From Ryuthela nishihirai (taxonomy: Eukaryota; Arthropoda; Arachnida; Araneae; Heptathelidae), in assembly GCA_038380435.1 (NCBI GenBank), contig JAWZYU010000752.1, positions 1-64,000 of the forward strand: a stretch of DNA of 64,000 bases, written 5' to 3'. A program made the position numbers and the translations under genes. Positions 1-10,864 of this stretch are shown here, one piece after another. The notes beneath the pieces are model-generated. The model was not told the DNA's origin, did not search any database, and saw only the letters and a program-made list of their open reading frames with translations. How positions within the stretch are numbered: the stretch's first letter is position 1; each line of letters begins with the position of its first letter.

Positions 1-119
1 GTTTAAAATTTAAATCACCATAGAAACTGAAACATTAAGACCATTCAAATTTAGTTCGAAAATCAGTTTAAACGCAAATAGTAACTGCTACAACAGCGAT
101 TCGTTTTCTAAATTAAATG

Positions 120-484
120 GGGGTCGGTAGCGCTCCAGGTTCGTAATCTGTAGTTCCCAGGTTCGAGTCCCAGCAGGGTCAACGTTGAGATTTATCTCCG
201 CAAAATTCCCCGCCCTGTCCACGGTCAGTAGGGGACACCGATGGGCTTGGAAAGGCCGCCGTCCGTCGGATGGGACGTTAAGCCGTGGCGCCGTGTGCGG
301 GAGAGCCATACCCTGTGCACGTTAAAGAACACGCTGGATGGCCTTGACGGGAGGCTACCATCTGTCTCTCAACAGCTGTTCCAGTGGGTCCCCTGCCCCA
401 ACCTTTTCTGAGCCTTCGGCGTCCATGTGACCTGGCCATATAGCCCATGGTGTGCAAAAAAGTGCCGCTCAAAGGTAACCCAAC
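120..484 (+). mobile_element. SINE-A copy, nearly complete, with target-site duplication
   Basis: tRNA-headed SINE. The start lacks the first bases of the tRNA part but keeps the GGTAGCGC-type A box and the GGTTCGAGTCC B box, then the conserved core with GGGACGTTAAGCCG and CACGTTAAAGAACACGCTGG, then a CAACC-type 3' end. A 12 bp direct repeat (CTAAATTAAATG) flanks it at 108-119 and 485-496, which defines the insertion. Transcription of such elements is normally by RNA polymerase III from the internal boxes (family knowledge). Confidence 0.9.
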
Positions 485-786
485 CTAAATTAAATGAAAT
501 TTTATAATTTTGCTTCACGATAATCAGTCTTCGGCAAGTTTGAAGGAGAGTTTTAAGAACGTTTTGTAGAAGAGCATTTTGTAACGGCAGCATTTGATTG
601 CTAAATGATACAATTTCAATAACTCTTTAAACATTATGCGAATTGTTTTGAAAATCAGATTTAGACATATTTGAGTGAGATCTTTTATTTTATCTACAAT
701 GACCTCTTTACATAAAAATCTAATGTTTGAAGTTAAGGTTCTGTTCATGAGCATGGAAAAGTCTCATATCCAGACTAAACGTAATG

Positions 787-907
787 TACAGTCGCTCAAA
801 AAAGTATCCGAACACTATGGTTGATTACAGAATTCAGAAAAAATATCTGGCAACGATTTTTTTTTAGAAATTAATGATCTGGCAACCTTCGTGTCACGTG
901 ACACATG
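787..907 (+). mobile_element. MITE-P, left half only
   Basis: Begins TACAGTCGCTCAAAAAAG, the terminal sequence of the palindromic MITE seen complete at 25372-25588, and runs to the palindrome centre (GTCACGTGACAC), where it stops. The second arm is missing, so this is a half element broken at the centre of symmetry. Confidence 0.8.
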
Positions 908-1428
908 AGTGATTTAAATAAATATGTGAAAGAAAATAATTAATTTTTGCAGATTGTTTAGACATTCGAAATTTCATTTAGTGGCTTTTGTTATCTTTTA
1001 CAAATAAAGATATTTTTATTAGAATCATAATTTTTAGTATATATTATAATTATGTCACTAAAAACTGTTTCACGTTTCAAAATGATACTCAATACAGCAT
1101 AGTAATGAATTGATTTTAATTTCTCACATATTCTCTCAGTTATACATACTGTTTACACGTGTTTGCATGCATACCATAGTATTTTTCTTAAAGGAATGTT
1201 TGAGATGAATGCAACAGATTCTCTAGCCTTTGTTACTGCTAATAGTCGTAATCAGTTCATGAGGTGAACAGAAATAAGACAAGTAGCGATTTCTCGATGA
1301 GTCAAAAGTGTTTTCATGTTCTTATCTTGTAGGAGCAAAAGGGCGGTTGTTTCGATTACTTGAGGCCATTTAAAGTAATATGTTACAAAGGCATTGTTGC
1401 CACCAAGATAGAACTGCTGATTGGATCC
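908..1428. other. AT-rich interval, no feature recognised
   Basis: AT-rich sequence without a convincing reading frame, tandem structure or known element between the half MITE and the next SINE-A. Confidence 0.5.
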
Positions 1429-1803
1429 GGGGCAGGGTCGTCGGTAGCGCGCCAGGCTCGTAATCTGTAGTTCCCAGGTTCGAGTCCCAGCTGGGTCAGC
1501 GTTGAGATTTATCTCCGCAAAACTCCCCGCCCTGCCCATTGCCAGTAGGGGACACCGATGTGCTTGAAAAGGCCGTTGTCCATCGGATGGGACGTTAAGC
1601 CGTTGCCCCGTATGCGGGAGAGCCATATCCTGTGCACATTAAAGAACACGCTGGATGACCTTGACGGGAGGCTACCATCTGTCTCCCAACAGCTGTTCCC
1701 TTGGGTCCTCTCTGCCAACCTTCTCTGAGCTTTCGGGGTCCTTGTGACCTGGCCATTTAGCCCGGGTGTGCAAAAAGTGCCGCTCAGAGGTAAAACAACC
1801 CAA
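1429..1803 (+). mobile_element. SINE-A copy
   Basis: Full-length type copy with tRNA-Met-like head, conserved core and a 3' end of AGGTAAAACAACCC. It is more diverged than the best copies (for example GCCGTTGCCCCGTATGC in the core). No clear target-site duplication; its 3' end directly abuts the Tc1-like transposase relic. Confidence 0.85.
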
Positions 1804-1804
1804 T

Positions 1805-2491
1805 CCTATACGGAAACCACTGATTTCTGCGAAGTGTCGGAAATTCGTCTACAGTGGTGTCAGGAACACCGTGACAGGACACTGGAAGAATGGAAAAAGT
1901 CATGTGGTCCAACGAGTCGCCGGTACGCCTTGTTCTGTACCGACGGTAGGCAGAGCGTTTGGCGAGAGCCCCATGAAGCAATGGATCCAGCTTGCCTTGT
2001 AAACACAACTCAAGATTCTGGAGGCGGTGTCAGGGTGTGGGGCACGTTCTGTTGGTACGGAGCGGGTCCCCTGATATCGCTGGAAGGTCGGGTGTCCTAC
2101 AAGGATTATCTGAACATTGTTGCCGATCAAGTCCGTCCTACAATGTTGACTTTTTATCCAGCAGGTGACCGCTGTTTCATGGACGACAATGCTACTGTCC
2201 ATTGCGCAAGATGTGTTCAGCAGTGGTTCAGCGAGTATGACAGCGACTTCCACCATCTTCCCTGGCCACCACAAAGCCCGGATCTGAACCCCATTTGAGA
2301 ATGTATGGGACATGGTAGAAAAACAGATCCGGGAGCAAAGTCCTCTTCCGTCAAATCTGAGCCAGTTAAAGGACTGTCTGGTGAACGCCTGGTATGCTGT
2401 GGATATAAAGGCGTTCCAACACCTTACGGAATCTATGCCAAACTGCATACATGCTGTAATTCGAGCTAAAAGAGATCCAACTTGGTATTGA
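1805..2491 (+). pseudogene. Tc1/mariner-like transposase, 5'-truncated and frameshifted
   Basis: Catalytic region and C-terminus of a Tc1-type DDE transposase. Recognisable blocks are the EHRDRTLEEWKK region, DGRQSVWR, GGGVRVWGTF, a DDNA motif carrying the second catalytic Asp, and SPDLNPI followed after a one-base frameshift near 2297 by the catalytic Glu, ending ...RDPTWY and a stop at 2489-2491. The DNA-binding N-terminus is absent, as are terminal repeats. A second frameshift lies near 1900. The residue expected to be the first catalytic Asp (WSDES in relatives) reads Asn (WSNES) in the appropriate frame. Counting from the second Asp to the Glu gives 36 intervening residues, unlike the 34 of classical Tc1, which suggests a DD36E-type lineage. 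A dead remnant. Confidence 0.85.
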
Positions 2492-2639
2492 ATAAATGTT
2501 TCTAATTCCCGTCGGTGTGTGTAGTTAAATGGCTAGAGGGATCATGAGTGCAAATAAATAAATTTTCACTGAAGTTCGTCAATTGATTTCTATCCGGTCA
2601 TTTCCAGATGAATTTTTCACTCATTAATAATATTATTTT

Positions 2640-3950
2640 TGGCCTCATCAGTCTGTATAATCATTAAACGTTTAGCGTTTTAACTGATTAGTTAAATCAC
2701 GTCACTGATCAGTGAGCTAATTTGGTTTCATCAATCTCACTGAATCATTTAAAAAATTAGTGAAGTTTGCATTGATTAATATGATTTTAACTTCGTGAAT
2801 TTCGCTAATCTCTAGTTATTTAGAGATGAAGTGTTCACTGATTAGTGATGTGATTATGTACTTCATCAGTATATCTAATCACTAGATGTTTAGAGATGAA
2901 GTGTTCACTTAGATAGTGATGTGATTTCGTCTTCATCAGTTTCAGAGAGTCATTAGACATTTAGAGATGAAGTTGCTGTAGATTGGTGATTCGATTTTAA
3001 TTTCATCAGTCTCGATAGTCATTAGACAATTAGAGATGAAGTTTTCACTGAGTAGTAATGAGAGTATTGACCTCATCAGTTTCGATAATCATTCATTGCA
3101 CACTTAGAGATATGTTTATGTTCTCTATTAGGGATGAGATTTTAACTTCATCAGTCTCTTTAGTCATTTGACATTTAAAGATGAGGTTTCCATTTAACAG
3201 TGATGCTATTTTAACTTCATCAGTCTCGATAGTCATTTGACATTTAGAGATGAGGTTTCCATTTAACAGTGATGCTATTTTAACTTCATCAGTCTCGATA
3301 GTCATTTGACATTTAGAGATGAGGTTTCCATTTAACAGTGATGATATTTTAACTTCATCAGTCTCGATAGTCATTTGACATTTAGAGATGAGGTTTCCAT
3401 TTAACAGTGATGCTATTTTAACTTCATCAGTCTCGATAGTCATTTGACATTTAGAGATGAGGTTTCCATTTAACAGTGATGCTATTTTAACTTCATCAGT
3501 CTCTATAGTCATTTGACATTTAAAGATGAGGTTTCCATTTAACAGTGATGCAATTTTAACTTCATCAGTCTCGATAGTCATTTGACATTTAGAGATGAGG
3601 TTTCCATTTAACAGTGATGCTATTTTAACTTCATCAGTCTCGATAGTCATTTGACATTTAGAGATGAAATTTTCACTGAGTAATGATTCGATTTTTGACT
3701 TCGTCAGTCTCGATAATCATTCATTGCACATTTAGAGAGAAGATTATGTTGATTTAGAGATGAAGTTTTCACTGAGTAGCAATGAAATTTTTGTCTTCTC
3801 AGTCGCGATAGCCATTCTTTTCACATTTAGAAATGAAGTTTCTATTTAATAGTGGTGAGATTTTAACTTCATCAGTATATATAATTATTCATTGAGCAGG
3901 ATGCGAATTTTTGATTTCATCAGTTTCGACAATCAGTAAACTTTATTGAT
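2640..3950. repeat. 69 bp minisatellite with degenerate flanks
   Basis: Core of about seven near-identical 69 bp units from about 3178 to 3665; a typical unit starts GATGAGGTTTCCATTTAACA. More diverged relatives with the same ACTTCATCAGT and ATTTAGAGATGAAG words extend over about 2640-3950. Because 69 is a multiple of three, the core is open on the minus strand as a 23-residue peptide repeat, which I take as a by-product of the period. Confidence 0.9.
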
Positions 3951-6340
3951 GGAATTTTCATTTAAACTAGATGAAAGTTTTCCGGTTTGTCGGATTGCCG
4001 GGATTGTCGGAAGAGTGTTTTACTCTCCTCTGATTTTTCTTCTAAGTTGGCTACGAATCCACGCACTTACAAAATGTACGCGATCTGATCAGAGATTTGC
4101 AATTTCAAGCAAATCAAAATCACGATTGTTATTTTCGCATTCACCTATGAAGCATTTTGAATAAGGGAACAACATAAAATGAATTAAAAAGAGCAAGAAA
4201 CATCGCAGAAAAAAGTCAGTCTTTCTACAATTAACTCATTTCGAAATCGTGATAAGTCAAGTCTCGTTAATGAGGAGCTTCTGGCCTGCCGCAAGCTATG
4301 TGGGAATGACGTCATTGACGTCGCGGCCGCGGGCAGCAAGCCGGAAGACGGCGACAAGCGTCAGAGCGCGTGTGGCCTTCGCTCTTTCCGGTCTTCATTT
4401 GGTGGCCCCCGCGTGGCTGTCATGTGACTGATGATGGACGAACGGGACCAGGTGCCGGATCGGCTTTCAACCCTTGCATCCTTTTAATTAAAAAACCATT
4501 TGCATAAGAGCGGTCAGCAGAGCGGAGACGACTAAGTGAGAGCGAGAAGACAAAGCTCTCTTCCTGCGTCGACTCCTTCACTCAGCGACTAAAGCGGAAG
4601 GTGTAGGGATGGAGAGGATGAGGAGCAAAAGAGAGGGAGAAAGATTGGGATGGGGGGAAGACAGAGTGAAAGTGGGGGGAAAGAAGACGCAGATGAAGAG
4701 CGGCACGGTGTAATTGTGCCGGCAAGGGGCAATCAAGGCATACACTGGGAGGCATTCATCATCATAGGCCTGTAATCCAGAGTCGGCGTCTGACATGTGC
4801 TCGAAATTGTAGATGACTGAGTGAGTCTTGGCCCCGACAGCGGAGCTTGCTCCTCAGGGAGCGGCATTTGGCCTCGGCCTCTTAATGACCGCTCAGCGCC
4901 CGTGTTTGCATTGCGAGAGAAAGAGAAGCAAGAGTAGCAGCACTAGTAGTAGGGGAAGCAACGCCTAAGTGTGTGAGAGACAGGATTCACGATGGGGAAA
5001 AACGAGAGAAAGAGAAGGAGAGATGAGGATGAAAAGAAAGAATACACACTAGGAGAAAAAAAAATCATAAAAAAATCGAGAGCGCAAAAAAAAAATTGAG
5101 AAAGATGAACATTTGCATGCTGGCGTGAACTAAGAAACCACTGTGGACTGAGGTATAGTGGCACGGCACATTATCTGCCTCCCCCAGTCCGTGAATGAAG
5201 CGCAAGAGCAAAAAGGAAGACGAGAGCATCCCATCCAGAGCGTTAATTTATTCCGTTGGTTGCTTGTAGCCAAGAAATGGGGCTGTGTAGGAGTCTCAGT
5301 CGACTAAGGGATAATTTTCGAACGGCACTCAGTGGGTTTTTCTGTCCGTGAGTAGGGAGCGGAAAGGGTGAGAGGGTGGGGCGAAATAACCGGGTTGAAA
5401 CAACGGTTGGCACGCGCTCTCCACCATCATCTGCGCAATCGCAGTGACATGCAGCAGCGGGCCGTGTTAATGCTCCTGTCTGCCAACTCTAATGGATCCA
5501 TATGCGGGAGTGGTGGACATTAGACGCTTCTTGACGCGGCTGGCCGAGAAGCAGATGAAATGAAGAATTCGGAGACACACTTGAGAAGAGCAAAACTTTG
5601 ACGCGATCTCTCTATTGAAGAAGATAATTATAATACGAAGCTGCCGAAACCGTGGGTCGCTATGCACTGAAAAATCAACGATAATTTTGAATGTGTTGAA
5701 TCATTAACAATTCACAGATTTCTTGATCGTAATGTAATCAATGACATCTTACAGGTAAATTAGGAAATCTGGGTCAAATGTGGCCTAAAACAAGTTTTTC
5801 CCCCATCTGATCCAGTGGTTTTTGAGCCCTCCATTCTTTCTAACACTCTTTTTACTTTTTTACCTTCGATGGAACTCGAAATATTTTTACCCATATAAAA
5901 CTAGTGAAGTAATATTAATCGTGAATACAAACTTACGAGTATCTTGCATACATGAATTTGTAACATGAATATAAAAAAAAAACTTAATCTATGTTAATCT
6001 AAGAATTATTCGACTTTCTGTTCAATAGATTTCCATCGAAAAACTGAAGAAACGCCCTTCTAAATTTCTAAAGCTTCCCCTTTGGAAATCACTATCGAAA
6101 CCAATACTTCTACTTACATATTTGTATATATATACATTAAAACTCAATAGTCGGGTACCACTGGGACTCCAATGGGCCGAATTATTGACTATTCCGATTA
6201 TTGGACTATTGGATGATTCCTGTAGTATCAACTGAATTCAGATATTAGTAGAAATAAGTGAAGACACTATACGTTCTTTTTATTTCGCTTTTTCTAATTC
6301 ATAATTAGTATTAAAATAATTGCAAGAATAGCAATTTAAG
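3951..6340. other. Single-copy-looking region, CpG- and purine-rich in its first half
   Basis: No transposon or array recognised. About 4250-5500 is unusually rich in CpG and GAGA/AAGAG words (for example around 4500-4680 and 4910-5100); about 5680-6340 is AT-rich, with a short imperfect repeat of ATTATTGGACTATT words near 6180-6215. No coding exon can be supported. It could be an intergenic or intronic host segment. Confidence 0.4.
4307..4323. promoter_or_regulatory. Paired CRE/ATF-like sites
   Basis: A perfect palindromic TGACGTCA is followed one base later by a second TGACGTCG, next to GCGGCCGC in a CpG-rich stretch. Two adjacent CRE-type half/complete sites in a CpG-rich block are compatible with a host regulatory element. 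No promoter or gene start is visible nearby, so this is a motif observation only. Confidence 0.3.
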
Positions 6341-6343
6341 CTG

Positions 6344-6500
6344 TGGGCAGACAATGTCAAACAGGACCTTGTTAGAATTGGTGTGCAGTGGCCAGATGCA
6401 GCAGATGTAGCTCAGGACAGATGTGCTTGGAGAACTAAATTGCACGGTCTGGTTTGACCTCCGTAGTCCATGGCTGCTTGAGGATGATGATGATGTCTTG
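6344..6500 (+). pseudogene. LINE ORF2 C-terminus and 3' tail
   Basis: Reads WADNVKQDLVRIGVQW then AADVAQDRCAWRTKLHGL and a stop at 6455-6457. This matches the common C-terminal tail pattern of endonuclease/reverse-transcriptase LINEs (W-x-D-x-V-x-x-DL ... A-x-DR-x-x-W). It is followed by CATGGCTGCTTGAGGATGATGATG, a GAT-repeat 3' end typical of such elements. Only the extreme 3' end is present, as expected for a 5'-truncated LINE insertion. Confidence 0.75.
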
Positions 6501-6839
6501 AGAAATGATTCAAGGCAGCGTATTAGAGTGCGCGGCTTATACTTCACACAATTTTTAATGTAGCACAACTTAAAAGAGGCTTATTCATATATATATATTA
6601 ATATTCAATATTCGTTATTCCTTTTATAGACTTAAGTCCTGTGTGTCTGAGTTTTCTTATGTGCTATAAATTATTTCATTTCTGTGATGAGATTAAGTTT
6701 TGTGAATGGAGTTTTAATTCATAAAGCTGCAAAACTTTTTTATCGATTGTATAAATGAAGCATAAATATAAATGCGTGATAAACACAATAGCATTGACAT
6801 TCGGAAGCATCGGAATTGACGGCCTGACTAGTTCCGTAG

Positions 6840-7600
6840 GTCCTCAGGTCAGTCAGAGACTGAACTATCGGGAGTTCCGAATTATAAATGTAGGACTGTC
6901 GGGTTGGGTTGGTTTACCTCTGAGCGGTACTTTTTTGCACACCATGGGCTAAATGGCCAGGTCACATGGACCCCGAAGGCTCAGAGAAGGTTGGGGGAGG
7001 GGACCCACTGGAACAGCTGTTGGGAGACAGATGGTAGCCTCCCGTCAAGGCCATCCAGCGTGTTCTTTATCGTGCACAGGGTATGGCTCTCCCACACACG
7101 GAGCCACGGCTTAACGTCCCATCCGACGGACGGCGGCCATTCCAAGCCCATCGGTGTCCCCTATTGACCGTGGGCAGGGCGGGGAATTTTGCGGAGATAA
7201 ATCTCAACGCTGACCCAGCTGGGACTCGAACCTGGGAACTACAGATTACGAGCCTGGTGCGCTACCGACTGAGCCCCCCCCCCCCCCCCCCCCCCCCCCA
7301 AAGGAGGAGGAGGATATTATAAAAGTTCCTAATTATAAGATGCAGGACAATCGGAAATTCCGAGTTATAAGATGCAGGTCTTTTTGGAATTCCGAACTAT
7401 AAGGTATAGGACTATCGGGAGTACCGAACTATAAGCTGCAGGACAATCGGAAGTTCGTACCGAACTATATATATACACTGCAAGGAGGAGGAGGAGGAGG
7501 AGGATCTTTGATGGAATTTCTAACTATTAGATGCAAGACAATCGGGAATTCCGAACCATAAGATGCAGGATTATCGGAATTTTACTATATATTGGCTAAA
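6840..7600. repeat. Degenerate ~32 bp minisatellite split by a SINE
   Basis: Loose repeats of ATAAGATGCAGGACAATCGG and GGAATTCCGAACTATAAG words occur at 6850-6900 and again at 7320-7590, with a SINE-A inserted between. GGAGGA runs interrupt the array at 7303-7312 and 7482-7503. Confidence 0.65.
6901..7299 (-). mobile_element. SINE-A copy ending in a long poly-C tract
   Basis: Complete copy on the minus strand. The tRNA-like head on the right ends in an uninterrupted run of more than 20 C, evidently an expansion of the G-rich first bases of the element. Inserted within a minisatellite. Confidence 0.9.
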
Positions 7601-7779
7601 ATGTTTTTGTATAAAGAAAAATTATTTCTTAGGTTTAAAGATCAATTTGAATTTAGAATATTGGTAACGATTCATATGTCAATAAGGAGAACATGCAGAG
7701 ATATTTAAGTTATTTGGCTTCCAACATATTTTGCGCATTGGCATCGGAGATTCGCAATGGAAATTGCAATGGACACCTT

Positions 7780-7905
7780 CGTGTCACGTGACACGTGACA
7801 CGAAGGTTGCCAGATCGCGAATTTCTAAAAAAAAATGGTTGCCAGATATTTTTTCTGGATTCTGTAATCAACCGTAGTGTTCGGATACTTTTTTGAGCGA
7901 CTGTA
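7780..7905. mobile_element. MITE-P, right half
   Basis: Begins at the palindrome centre (TCACGTGACACG) and runs out to GAGCGACTGTA, the right terminus. The left arm is missing, mirroring the half copy at 787-907. It adjoins an old SINE-A fragment. Confidence 0.75.
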
Positions 7906-8115
7906 CTTCCCATCAAGGTCATCTAGCATGTTCTTTAACGCTCACAGGGTATGACATAGGTTTGCCTCCCATTCTAAGCCCATCGGTGTTCTATTTCTCC
8001 TCGAAGGCAGGGTGAGGATTATCGGAGGTAAATTCCAACGCAGAGGGAACATCTGGGTCTCGAACTTAGGAACAGCAGATTACGAGCCTGACGCACTACC
8101 GGCTAAGCCAACCCT
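7906..8115 (-). mobile_element. Old SINE-A fragment
   Basis: Diverged core and tRNA-like part (AAGCCCATCGGTGTTC, ATTACGAGCCTGACGCACTACC). It lacks the 3' half, which is replaced by the MITE-P half. Confidence 0.6.
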
Positions 8116-8334
8116 CTCCCCAGCAATGGAATGAATCGGTTCACACTGTTATTTCCTGACACGAGCATCACTTTTGTTCGAGAAAACGTTTAGGGGAAGA
8201 GAGCAGTCACATGACTGCTAAACCGAAACTGCATTCTAGAAAATGCATATATTCCCAAAATTATTCTCGTAAACTTGTTCAACTCTGATTGGACTGTTGA
8301 AACAAGTTTACAGAATTATTCTCGTAAGACAGAA

Positions 8335-8381
8335 CTGTTGAACAAGTTTACAGAAATTATTCTCGTAAACTTGTTCAACAG
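8335..8381. repeat. Perfect 17 bp inverted repeat
   Basis: CTGTTGAACAAGTTTAC at 8335-8351 is exactly complementary to 8365-8381, with a 13-base loop. Additional copies of the arm occur at about 8266-8282 and 8297-8312, so this is a small cluster of inverted and direct copies. Function unknown; it could be a foldback remnant. Confidence 0.8.
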
Positions 8382-8542
8382 CTCAGTTTATTTCACCAAA
8401 CATGTGTATTTTAACTGTTACTTTCCTTTTGCCGTGCTGAATTAGTTGAGTTTATTAAAATTTTGTCCTTCGGCAAGAAAACAGATGATTATAAATGTAC
8501 AACAGTTGCTAGCGCAACTGGCTCGTAATCTGTTTCCCAGTA

Positions 8543-8928
8543 GGGGCGGGGGTGGCTCAGTCGGTAGCGCGCCAGGCTCGTAATCTGTAGTTCCCAGGTT
8601 CGAGTCCCAGCTGGGTCAGCGTTGAGATTTATCTCCGCAAAATTCCCCGCCCTGCCCACGGTCAGTAGGGGGCACCGATGGGCTTGGAAAGGCCGCCGTC
8701 CGTCGGATGGGACGTTAAGCCGTGGCCCCGTGTGCGGGAGAGAGCCATACCCTGTGCACGTTAAAGAACACGCTGGATGACATTGACGGGAGGTTACCAT
8801 CTGTCTCCCAACAGCTGTTCCAGTGGGTCCCCTCCCCCAACCTTCTCTGAGCCTTCGGGGTCCTTGTGACCTGGCCATTTAACCCATGGTGTGCAAAAAA
8901 GTGCCGCTTAGAGTAAAACAACCCAACC
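8543..8928 (+). mobile_element. SINE-A copy
   Basis: Complete head, core and 3' end. It is preceded by a 20-base partial duplication of its own head (GCTCGTAATCTGTTTCCCAG at about 8521). The 3' tail is GAGTAAAACAACCCAACC. Confidence 0.88.
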
Positions 8929-8938
8929 ATCATGCCCT

Positions 8939-10325
8939 CTATGACAAAGGGAACACCGATCGGCTTGGAAAGACCGACGTCCATCGGATGGACCGTTAAG
9001 CCGTGGTCCCTTGTGCTGGTGAGTCCTTTCCTGTGCACGTTAAAGAACATGCTTGACTGACTTGACGGAAAGCTTCTATCTGTCTCCTAATATCAGTACA
9101 ATGAATCTCTTTTGTTGCGATCTTATGCAACCACGGCAATTCCCGGTTCCGCTTGAACAGCACTACCTGGTTATGAAGAGCCGTGCTTATCTAGAGCCGG
9201 GGGCAAGGAATACGCCCTATAGGCGCACCTCAACCCCAGCCTCACATGGCAGCAGTCCTATAGAAGGAAAGCTGACCACCGGAGGAAACCTTACTTTAAT
9301 CTATTCCCCGGTTTGCAAATGTGCAAGGATATATAGATCCAAGCTCGATCGGCACCCGGGGTGGAGACTCTTAGTAAGACCCAGACTTTTTTGACAGCTC
9401 GTGCCTACATGGCGGGCTCAGACCTTTCGGCAGAGCCGTCGAACAGACCACACAGGTCTCCTGATAGGTGAGGTCTCCGACGCCATCACCATCCGACCGG
9501 CAATCAAGCCGGCCAGCAACATCCTCAACCTCGGTTGGCCTTAGCCATGTCCAACCGGGGGACCAATCCGGTCGGCACAGCCTTCAGCCGGGTTGCTGGG
9601 CCCTAGGCCCCCCCACCACGACAAGGTGGTCCCCTATCAGGGGGGCTAATATCAGTACAATGAATCTCTTTGTTGCGATCTTATGCAACCACGGCAATTC
9701 CCGGTTCCGCCTGACAGCACTACCTGGTTAAGAAAAGCCATGACCATCTAGAGCCGGGGGCAAGGAATACGCCCTATAGGCGCACCTCAACCCCGGCCTC
9801 ACATGGCAGCAGTCCTATAGAAGGAAAGCTAACCACCGGAAGAAACCTTACTTTAATCTATTCCCCGGTTTGCAAATGTGCAAGGATATATAGATCCAAG
9901 CTCGATCGGCACCCGGGGTGGAGACTCTTAGTAAGACCCAGACTTTTTTGACAGCTCGTGCCTACATGGCAGGCTCAGACCTTTCGGCAGAGCCGTCGAA
10001 CAGACCACACAGGTCTCCTGATAGGTGAGGTCTCCGACGCCGTCACCATCCGACCGGCAATCAAGCCGGCCAGCAGCATCTCAACCTCGGTTGGCCTTAG
10101 CCATGTCCAACCGGGGGACCAATCCGGTCGGCACAGCCTTCAGCCGGGTTGCTGGGCCCTAGGCCCCCCCACCACGACATGGTGGTCCCCTATCGGGGGG
10201 GCTAATATCAGTACAGTAGTTTTCCTTCCGCAACCTTCTTTGAATCTTTGGGGGTCTTTGTAACCAAGCCATTTGACCCATTGTGTACAAAACAAAGCAC
10301 CGCTCAGAGGTAAAACAGCCGAACC
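8939..10325 (+). mobile_element. Old SINE-A interrupted by a 557 bp tandem element
   Basis: Diverged SINE-A core at 8939-9090 (TCGGATGGACCGTTAAGCCG, CACGTTAAAGAACATGC, CTGTCTCCTAA) resumes at about 10206 with the 3' half (TTCCGCAACCTTCTTTGAATC ... GAGGTAAAACAGCC). The two parts are contiguous in other SINE-A copies, so the material between is an insertion. Confidence 0.7.
9091..10205. mobile_element. Two tandem ~557 bp copies of an unclassified GC-rich element
   Basis: Unit 1 (9091-9649, 559 bp) and unit 2 (9650-10205, 556 bp) are nearly identical. CTAATATCAGTACA occurs at the left edge, at the junction and at the right edge, which looks like a duplicated target sequence of the host SINE. 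Each unit has a short AT part, then GC-rich segments with obvious self-complementarity (for example GGTTGGCCTTAGCCATGTCC and the CCCCTATC/GGGGGG end). No reading frame is convincing. Candidates are long terminal repeats of an element that lost its interior, a non-autonomous element amplified in place, or a LINE 5' monomer. I cannot choose. Confidence 0.65.
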
Positions 10326-10476
10326 CAAAATTTCCATTTTAAATTTCATTTAATTATTTTTTCACGAATATAAAATTTTGGAATCGGAAAATAATATGCG
10401 GGCAAGGAGAAAGTATAACAGTATGATTAAGGAGCTAGAACTGGATTCAGTTGGATGTCGATCAGGATCAGGATTT

Positions 10477-10860
10477 GGGTTGGGTTGTTTTACCTCTGAG
10501 CGGCACTTTTTTGCACACCATGGGCTAAATGGCCAGGTCACATGGACCCCGAAGGCTCAGAGAAGGCTGGGGGGAGGGGACCCACTGGAACAGTTGTTGG
10601 GAGGATGGTAGCCTCCCGTCAAGGCCATCCAGCGTGTTCTTTAACGTGCACAGGGTATGGCTCTCCCGCACACGGGGCCACGGCTTAACGTCACATCCGA
10701 CAGACGGCGGCCTTTCCAAGCCCATCAGTGTCCCCCTACTGACAGTGGGCAGAGCGGGAAATTTTGCGGAGATAAATCTCAACGCTGACCCAGTTGGGAC
10801 TCGAACCTGGGAACTACAGATTACGAGCCTGACGCGCTACCGACTGAGCCACCCCCGCCC
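10477..10860 (-). mobile_element. SINE-A copy with probable target-site duplication
   Basis: Complete minus-strand copy. CAGGATCAGGAT on the left and CAGGACCAGGAC on the right are probable, slightly decayed target-site duplicates. It lies immediately upstream of a LINE tail and may have inserted into that LINE. Confidence 0.88.
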
Positions 10861-10864
10861 AGGA

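Noticed and set aside
120..190. Functional tRNA-Met genes at SINE heads
   Set aside because: Heads lack a proper acceptor stem and 3' end and continue into the SINE core, so they are SINE promoters and not tRNA genes.
3093..3650. 185-codon minus-strand frame with a 23-residue repeat
   Set aside because: Translation of the 69 bp minisatellite; no other coding evidence.
9091..10205. Hammerhead ribozyme of a Penelope-like element in the 557 bp unit
   Set aside because: I looked for the CTGATGAG and GAAA core pair and found only CTGATAGGTGAG, which does not fit the core.
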